Of a stretch of DNA of 16,189 bases, positions 10,987 to 16,189 are shown in pieces. The first letter of the stretch is position 1. Each line of letters opens with the position of its first letter. The stretch is taken from positions 1 to 16,189 of the forward strand of contig CAZYPK010000125.1 of the NCBI GenBank assembly GCA_964649195.1, in the 5' to 3' direction. The position numbers and the translations under genes are program-made. This DNA comes from JTS-RE9 sp964649195. Its GTDB lineage: Bacteria; Planctomycetota; Phycisphaerae; Phycisphaerales; Phycisphaeraceae. Under the pieces are notes generated by a model. It made no database searches, was not told the DNA's origin, and was given only the letters and a program-made list of their open reading frames with translations.

Positions 10987-11028
10987 GCGATTGGTTATTA
11001 CTTATTGGTGATTGCTTATGTCTTATTT
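10987..11028. repeat. Degenerate heptamer array upstream of cimA
   Basis: Six 7-base units in register: gcgattg, gttatta, cttattg, gtgattg, cttatgt, cttattt. The array lies in the untranslated region between the attenuator and cimA. It creates a misleading hydrophobic N-terminal extension (IGYYLLVIAYVLFAG) if a GTG at 10981 is taken as the start. Confidence 0.6.
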
Positions 11029-11088
11029 GCTGGACCTGTAACCGTAATCTCTGTTCCTTGTTTCCTTTTCCCTGACCTCTGGAATCCC

Positions 11089-12753
11089 ATGACCACTTCC
11101 CGCCGCATTGAGATGTATGACACGACCCTCCGCGATGGTTCGCAGGGTGAGGGCATCAATTTTTCGCTGGTGGACAAGATCAAGATCACCCGTCGGCTCG
11201 ATGCCCTGGGCATCGACTTCATCGAAGGCGGGTACCCGCTGTCGAATCCGAAGGACGCCGCCTACTTTGAGGAAGCGGCCAAGCTCAAACTGGCCCACGC
11301 CAGGATCGTCGCCTTCGGCATGACGAGGCGAAAGGGCGTCAAGGCTTCCGAAGACCCCGGCATGAAGGCGCTTGTGGCCAGCAAGGCGCCGATCATCACC
11401 ATCGTCGGCAAGACGTGGGACCTTCACGTCGATGAAGTGCTGCGCGTCAGCAGGCAGGAAAATCTCGACATGATCCGCGACTCGGTTTCCTTCGTGCGCG
11501 GGCAGGGGCTTGATGTCTTCTACGATGCGGAACATTTTTTCGATGGCTACAACGCCAATCCGCAGTACGCCCTCCAGACGCTCACCGCGGCGATCGAAGG
11601 CGGCGCCTCGCGCGTCGTGCTCTGCGACACCAACGGCGGATCGCTCCCGGCATGGATCACCAAAGCGATCGACGAACTGAACGTGAAACTGGCGGAGGTC
11701 ATCAAGGCTTCAAAATACTTCGTCGGCTTTGGCATTCACGTTCACAACGATGGCGGGCTGGCGACGGCGAACAGTCTTGCCGCCGTCGAAGCCGGCGCGG
11801 TGCAGGTGCAGGGCACGATCAACGGCATCGGCGAACGGTGCGGCAATGTCGATCTCACCACGGTGGCCGCGAATCTTCGTTTGAAGATGGGGTATGACTG
11901 TCTGGTGGGCGATTCGATTCAGAAGCTGACCGATGCGAGCAGATACGTCTATGAAGTGGCGAACCTGAATCCGGTGAACGGGCAGCCGTTTGTCGGGGCG
12001 TCGGCGTTTGCGCACAAGGGCGGGATGCACGTCCATGCGGTGCAGCGTTTTGCGCACAGCTATGAACACATCACGCCGGATTCGGTGGGCAACAGCCGCC
12101 GCGTGCTGGTGAGCGAGCTTTCGGGCGTCAGCAACATTGCCGCGACGCTTGGCCCCAAGTTCGGCATCGGCGACAACCGCGAACTTCAGAAGAAGGTGCT
12201 CGATCGCGTGAACGACCTGGAGATGCAGGGCTACCAGTTCGAGGTCGCCACGGCCAGCTTCGAACTGCTTCTGCACGAAGCGATGGGCACGCTGCCCGGA
12301 CTGTGGGACCTGGATCACTATCGCTGCGTCATCTACAAGCATGATTCACAGACTGCCATCACCGAAGCGACGGTGAAGCTGCGCGTCAACGGCGTGGTGG
12401 AACATCACGTCGCCGAGGGGGATGGTCCGGTCAACGCGCTCGATGCGGCGCTGCGGAAATGTCTGCTGGGTCACTTTCCGCAACTGGAGAATCTGCATCT
12501 GCGCGACTTCCGAGTGCGTGTGGTCAATCCGACGGCGGAGTCGGCGGCGAAGGTGCGGGTCATCTCCGAGTTTGCGGACCGCGAGGCGAGCAATGCCGAC
12601 GGGGTCGCGACGGGGCGGATGTTTGCCACGGTCGGCGTGAATGAAAACATCGTCGATGCTTCCTGGGAGGCGTTGACCGCCGCGTTTCTCTATCACCTGA
12701 TCGAGACGCGAGCGGTTGACAAACGCATTCCGCAGATGCAGCAGCAACAGTGA
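11089..12753 (+). CDS. cimA: (R)-citramalate synthase
   Basis: The enzyme condenses pyruvate with acetyl-CoA to citramalate, the first step of the threonine-independent route to 2-oxobutanoate and isoleucine. It has 554 residues. The HMGL-like TIM barrel begins with MYDTTLRDGSQGEGINFS (Arg15, Asp16), then IDFIEGGYPLSNPKDAAYF, typical of the citramalate-synthase subgroup rather than LeuA. The metal-site HVHND has His217 and His219, and NGIGERCGNVDL has Cys251 and Asn253. A linker (SAFAHKGGMHVHAV) and a C-terminal LeuA-type regulatory dimer domain from about residue 400 follow. ATG 11089 is chosen because homology starts immediately after it; the 36-residue extension from GTG 10981 is encoded by a tandem repeat. 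An upstream attenuator with an Ile-codon run supports the isoleucine role. Feedback control through the C-terminal domain is family knowledge. Confidence 0.93.
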   Translation: MTTSRRIEMYDTTLRDGSQGEGINFSLVDKIKITRRLDALGIDFIEGGYPLSNPKDAAYFEEAAKLKLAHARIVAFGMTRRKGVKASEDPGMKALVASKAPIITIVGKTWDLHVDEVLRVSRQENLDMIRDSVSFVRGQGLDVFYDAEHFFDGYNANPQYALQTLTAAIEGGASRVVLCDTNGGSLPAWITKAIDELNVKLAEVIKASKYFVGFGIHVHNDGGLATANSLAAVEAGAVQVQGTINGIGERCGNVDLTTVAANLRLKMGYDCLVGDSIQKLTDASRYVYEVANLNPVNGQPFVGASAFAHKGGMHVHAVQRFAHSYEHITPDSVGNSRRVLVSELSGVSNIAATLGPKFGIGDNRELQKKVLDRVNDLEMQGYQFEVATASFELLLHEAMGTLPGLWDLDHYRCVIYKHDSQTAITEATVKLRVNGVVEHHVAEGDGPVNALDAALRKCLLGHFPQLENLHLRDFRVRVVNPTAESAAKVRVISEFADREASNADGVATGRMFATVGVNENIVDASWEALTAAFLYHLIETRAVDKRIPQMQQQQ

Positions 12754-12772
12754 AAATCTGTGTTCTGAATAT

Positions 12773-12939
12773 GAGCCGCGACTCAACGAGTCGCGGAGAC
12801 GCATCGCCGGAAGCGGTGCGGCGCAGCATGGGGGATGGCGGGCAACGCCTGGGGCCTTGCGCTTTTCGAGGCGTTTTGTCGCCACGAATCGCTCGCTCCT
12901 TCAGTCAGGTCGCGTTCGCGACTCGTTGAGTCGCGGCTC
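12773..12939. repeat. REPIN-like element with perfect 23-bp inverted termini
   Basis: The first arm (12773-12795) begins gagccgcgactcaac and is the exact reverse complement of the second arm (12917-12939). Each arm is itself a palindrome, cgcgactc-aac-gagtcgcg, able to form an 8-bp hairpin. The 121-base centre has no convincing gene. Two REP-like palindromes facing each other match the layout of a REPIN or MITE. It fills the gap between the convergent cimA and putA and may also terminate both. Confidence 0.75.
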
Positions 12940-12953
12940 GATGACCGGTTGCG

Positions 12954-15900
12954 TCACATGCCCGGGGCGAAGCCGTGGCGCAAGGTGTTTTCGCAGACGG
13001 CGCGCGGCTCGACGAACTGGAGCAGGTAGTCGGCGCCGCCCGCCTTGGAGCCGACGCCGGACAATCCGAAGCCGCCAAAGGGCTGGCGGGCGACGAGGGC
13101 GCCGGTGGAGCCTCGGTTGATGTAAAGGTTGCCGACTCGAAACTCGCGGCGAGCCCTGGCCAGATGCGACGGGGTTCGCGTGAAAATCGCGCCGGTGAGC
13201 CTGTATTCCACGCCGTTGGTGATCCGCAGCGCCTCGTCAAAAGAGTTCACCTTCATCACGGCCAGAACCGGGCCGAAGATTTCCTCGGTGGCCAGGCGAT
13301 GGTGCGGTTCGATGTTGCGGAAGATGTGCGGGCTGATGTAACGGGAAGGATGAATCTGAGATTTCAGGTTTGGCGATTCGGATTTGAGATTTGAAATTTG
13401 AGATTTCACATTTGAGATTTGAGATTTCGGATTGGAGATTTCGGATTTCAAAACGTCCGCCTCGTCACCGACCATCATGACGCCTTCACCCTTGCCGATC
13501 TCGATGTACCGGCGAATCTTTGCGGCGGAAGCCTCATCAATCACCGGGCCGATGTCGGTCGAAGGATCGATCGGATCACCCACCTTGAGCGCCCGCGTCG
13601 TTTCAACAAGGCGATCGACGAACAGGTCATGCACATCGCTGAGCACGATCACCCGACTGCATGCGGAACACTTCTGCCCGGCATAACCGAAGGCCGAATC
13701 GCGCACGCCCACGACCGCTTCATCCAGGTCGGCGGAACTGTCGATGATGATCGCGTTCTTCCCGCCCATTTCGCAGACCACCTTCTTCACATGCGGCTGG
13801 CCCGCGGGGGTCTGCGCCGCGGCGGCGACGATGTCCAGCCCCACGGCCTTGGAACCGGTGAACGCAATGAGCGCGGTGCGCGGATCGCGCACCAGCATCG
13901 CCCCGACGGTTTCGCCTTCGCCTGGCAGAAAGTGCAGCACATCGCGCGGAGCGCCGGCCTGCCAGAGCATTTCGCAAAGCACCCCGGCGATGCCCGGTGT
14001 CTGCTCGGCAGGCTTGACGATGACCGTGTTGCCCGTGACCAGCGCCGCCACGGTCATCCCGGCGCAGATCGCCAGCGGAAAGTTCCACGGGCTGATCACC
14101 ACCGCCACGCCGCGCGGCTGATACCACGTTTCATTGAGCTCGCCGATGTAACGGCCCAAGCGGCGAGGCTCGAACAATTCGATCGCCGTTCGGGCGTAAT
14201 ACTCGCAGAAGTCGATGGCTTCGCAGACATCGCCGTCGGCCTCGTGCCAGGGCTTGCCCGCCTCGCGGATGATGACGCCCGACAGCTCGTCGCGGCGCCG
14301 GCGCATGAGCGCCGCCGCCTTGATGAGGACCGCCGCCCGCTTGCGCGGCTCGGTGTCGCGCCACGATTCGAAGGCGGCATGAGCCTTGGCCAACGCGGTC
14401 GCGGCCTGGTCAAGCGTGCAATCATTGGCCACGCCCGGCACCGTGGCGTGAGCCACGGCCTGGGCGAACCGCTGTCGCTGCATCGGATCGGAGAAGTCGC
14501 GCGGCGGCTCGTTGAGGAACGGCCGGCCATCGCCGACATCGCTGATGGCCGGGCTGAGGTTTTCGTGATGGGCCAGTTCGTTTTGCCGTTCCTCGGTCGG
14601 CCGGCCGGTCCATGTTGCGGGTTCGCCTTCGGGCTTGGCGAGCAGTTCATCGGTGGAGGCGTTGTCGAAGAAGCTGGACTTGAGCCAGGAATTGTTGGAG
14701 GTGTTTTCGAGCAGGCGTCGCACGAGGTAGGCCATGCCGGGGATGGTCTGCCCGACGGGGACATACTCGCGCAGGCGAAGGTCGCGGCGAATGGCGGCAT
14801 CCTTGAGCTGGCCCGCCATGCCGTGAAGCATCTGAAGTTCGAGCGCGGAAGGGGGCAGGCCGCGCGCCTCGAGGGCGGCCAGGGCGTGGGAGATGGATCG
14901 CACGTTGTGCGAACCGAGCGCGAGCTTGGTTCCGCCCTGATCCTTGCGCGTCGGCGCCGCGGCGACGAATGCGTCGGTCATCCTCTCGAAACAGGCATCC
15001 GTTTCCTCCTTCGTCGGCCAGACCGGCACGGGCCAGCCTTGCTGCTCGGCGTGGATCGTTTCGTAATCCCAGTAGGCGCCCTTGACCAGGCGGACGGTGA
15101 CCTGCCTTCCGGTGCGGCGACTCCATTCGATGATGCGGGCCGCGTCGCCGTCACCGGCCTTGAGATAGGCCTGCATCGCCAGCCCGGCGTGAAAGTCGAT
15201 CTTCTCACAGCAGCGCATGAAGAGGGCGAGCGTCAGATCCTTGTAGCGGAACTGCTCCATGTCAAAGTTGACGAATACGCCCTTGCCGCGTGCCGTTTCG
15301 AGAATGGGGGTCAGTGCCGCGGTCAGCCGATCGAGGGTGCGATCGAAATCAACCGGCTGGGGATGAGCATCGAGCGAAGTGATCTTGATCGACACATTGG
15401 TGCGCGGGATCGGCCCCAGATGATCGCGCTCCAGTTGCGGAGCCGCCTCGAAGCCCGCGACATGGTCGGGCAGCGTGGTGATCAGGTCGAGATAGCGGTT
15501 CGCATAGGCTTCGGCTTCCACCGCGCTGATGCACGCTTCGCCGAGCAGATCGACGGAGAAGGCGGCGCCGTTGCTCCAGAGCTTTTTGAGCGTGGGCAGG
15601 GCGGAGGCGGCGTCTTCACCGGCGATGAACCGGCGGGCCATGGTGCGCACCTGGCGCGAGATGACCTCCGCCGTGATGCCTTTGAGCAGGCCGCCGGCGG
15701 CCAGCGCAAACCCCATACCGCGCGGGGCGCGCACGCCGGGCTGCGACAGGTATTCCATCAGGTGGGTGTAAACCTGCTTCGATGACTTGAGCATCGGAAA
15801 GACATCGACGAATCGGAAGAGCTGGACCTTGAAGTGCTCATCGCGCGTGGCCCAGTCGCTGAGGCGATCGGACCATGAGGTTGCGCCGAAGAAAGTTTTG

Positions 15901-16019
15901 CCGGCGGTGCGGGCCTGCTTGAGCAATGCCTCGCCGATCTGCCGGGTGCGCAACTCGATCGCCCGCGCGGAGGGAAGGGAGGTGGACGACGGCCCGCCTG
16001 ATGGGGAGTTGGAGTTCAT
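12954..16019 (-). CDS. putA: Bifunctional proline dehydrogenase / L-glutamate gamma-semialdehyde dehydrogenase
   Basis: This two-domain enzyme oxidises proline to glutamate; the N-terminal part is FAD-dependent proline dehydrogenase and the C-terminal part an NAD-dependent aldehyde dehydrogenase. It has 1021 residues and no N-terminal DNA-binding domain, so it is probably not an autoregulatory PutA. Proline dehydrogenase landmarks: VSIKITSLDAH, FVNFDMEQF, VRLVKGAYWDYE, LGSHNVRS, QMLHGM. The dehydrogenase half has VISPWNFPLAI, FTGSKAVG, catalytic Glu750 in CEMGGKNA and Cys784 in GQKCSAC, then TEEIFGPVL and QPFGGFGLSG. A heptapeptide repeat (KSQISNL-like, residues ~857-889) interrupts the dehydrogenase domain before YISPHIF but keeps the frame, and no catalytic residue is lost. 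ATG 16019 lacks a clear Shine-Dalgarno site. The gene converges on cimA. Confidence 0.95.
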   Translation of the reverse strand: MNSNSPSGGPSSTSLPSARAIELRTRQIGEALLKQARTAGKTFFGATSWSDRLSDWATRDEHFKVQLFRFVDVFPMLKSSKQVYTHLMEYLSQPGVRAPRGMGFALAAGGLLKGITAEVISRQVRTMARRFIAGEDAASALPTLKKLWSNGAAFSVDLLGEACISAVEAEAYANRYLDLITTLPDHVAGFEAAPQLERDHLGPIPRTNVSIKITSLDAHPQPVDFDRTLDRLTAALTPILETARGKGVFVNFDMEQFRYKDLTLALFMRCCEKIDFHAGLAMQAYLKAGDGDAARIIEWSRRTGRQVTVRLVKGAYWDYETIHAEQQGWPVPVWPTKEETDACFERMTDAFVAAAPTRKDQGGTKLALGSHNVRSISHALAALEARGLPPSALELQMLHGMAGQLKDAAIRRDLRLREYVPVGQTIPGMAYLVRRLLENTSNNSWLKSSFFDNASTDELLAKPEGEPATWTGRPTEERQNELAHHENLSPAISDVGDGRPFLNEPPRDFSDPMQRQRFAQAVAHATVPGVANDCTLDQAATALAKAHAAFESWRDTEPRKRAAVLIKAAALMRRRRDELSGVIIREAGKPWHEADGDVCEAIDFCEYYARTAIELFEPRRLGRYIGELNETWYQPRGVAVVISPWNFPLAICAGMTVAALVTGNTVIVKPAEQTPGIAGVLCEMLWQAGAPRDVLHFLPGEGETVGAMLVRDPRTALIAFTGSKAVGLDIVAAAAQTPAGQPHVKKVVCEMGGKNAIIIDSSADLDEAVVGVRDSAFGYAGQKCSACSRVIVLSDVHDLFVDRLVETTRALKVGDPIDPSTDIGPVIDEASAAKIRRYIEIGKGEGVMMVGDEADVLKSEISNPKSQISNVKSQISNLKSESPNLKSQIHPSRYISPHIFRNIEPHHRLATEEIFGPVLAVMKVNSFDEALRITNGVEYRLTGAIFTRTPSHLARARREFRVGNLYINRGSTGALVARQPFGGFGLSGVGSKAGGADYLLQFVEPRAVCENTLRHGFAPGM
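13353..13450. repeat. Heptamer tandem array inside putA (14 units)
   Basis: Fourteen 7-base units, consensus gatttga/gatttcg on the plus strand, run in perfect register over 98 bases. Because three units equal 21 bases, the coding strand reads as a repeated heptapeptide KSQISNL with variants (KSEISNP, KSQISNV, KSESPNL). It is much AT-richer than the surrounding gene. Confidence 0.92.
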
Positions 16020-16080
16020 CTGTGCAAAGATATCGGGAAGTGTCGGCGTGCGGAGGATTGAAGGCAGGGTAAAAGCATAT

Positions 16081-16165
16081 GGAAGGGCGAGGCACCGGCC
16101 GGGAGGGCTAGGCTTTCGCTGGGAGGGCGAGGCTCATATGGGAGGGCGAGGCTCCCGCCGAGCCG
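16081..16165. repeat. ~20-bp GC-rich tandem repeat upstream of putA
   Basis: Four copies of gggagggcgaggct begin at 16081, 16101, 16121 and 16140, a period of 20, 20 and 19 bases with variable ends. The last copy continues into cccgccgagccg, which in one frame reads WEGEAPAEP. I have a recollection of such peptides as spurious translations of a planctomycete dispersed repeat. Between 16020 and 16080 no promoter is convincing. Confidence 0.65.
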
Positions 16166-16189
16166 ATTCGTTTGCGATGGCCCCGCTTT

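Noticed and set aside
11089..12753. 2-isopropylmalate synthase (leuA)
   Set aside because: The GGYPLSNPKD block and overall pattern match the citramalate-synthase subgroup, and the leader carries Ile rather than Leu codons.
13353..13450. Frameshift or intron-like interruption of putA
   Set aside because: The repeat keeps the frame, and the protein continues on both sides with normal dehydrogenase motifs.
13419..15785. 788-codon plus-strand open frame opposite putA
   Set aside because: It is the antisense shadow of putA; its His/Gly/Arg-rich text has no domain pattern, and putA's catalytic motifs are intact on the other strand.
16081..16165. CRISPR array
   Set aside because: The copies are about 20 bases apart with spacers of only ~6 bases, the core is not palindromic, and no cas gene is near.

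Overview
The window appears to be a scaffolded metagenome contig that joins two different genomes. From the left edge to about position 5230 the DNA is very GC-rich. It carries a tight three-gene operon of proteobacterial style, probably alphaproteobacterial: a GAF-containing HlyD membrane fusion protein, a multi-domain M50 zinc metalloprotease, and the N-terminal half of a divergent SecA-like ATPase. From about 5275 to the right edge the sequence is planctomycete-like, most likely Phycisphaerae. It has a long planctomycete-type SecA C-terminal half, GAA and CTT codons become common, and dispersed short repeats are frequent, whereas none were seen in the left part. The switch lies inside one open SecA frame, at the near-universal motif TNMAGRGTD. 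It is best explained as an assembly chimera through a conserved stretch. A 10-N gap at 2468-2477 shows that the sequence was scaffolded.

Layout. 3-7378 (+): HlyD/GAF, PqqD-M50-HlyD, SecA (chimeric). 7379-7637: intergenic, with a 73-bp inverted-repeat element and a degenerate heptamer array. 7638-8525 (-): FGE-sulfatase-domain lipoprotein. 8526-9360: repeats, a small coiled-coil protein, a frame-disrupted remnant and a short hypothetical gene, all on the minus strand. 9361-10713 (-): hemL, glutamate-1-semialdehyde aminomutase. 10714-11088: divergent control region with a sigma70-like promoter, an 18-codon leader peptide containing five consecutive Ile codons, and a Rho-independent terminator. 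11089-12753 (+): cimA, citramalate synthase. 12773-12939: REPIN-like element with perfect 23-bp inverted termini. 12954-16019 (-): putA, bifunctional proline catabolic enzyme carrying an in-frame heptamer-repeat insertion. 16020-16189: a roughly 20-bp tandem repeat in the putA upstream region.

How the parts work together. On the planctomycete side the genes are housekeeping metabolism: tetrapyrrole precursor synthesis, threonine-independent isoleucine synthesis, proline degradation and general secretion. The most informative regulatory structure is the isoleucine-codon attenuator in front of cimA. The leader peptide, its stop codon, a competing antiterminator arm and the terminator are spaced as a ribosome-stalling switch needs, and the control amino acid is the pathway end product. 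The left operon looks like an accessory peptide processing and export system (adaptor, site-2-type protease with PqqD-like domain, SecA-like motor), but its SecA gene is cut by the chimeric join.
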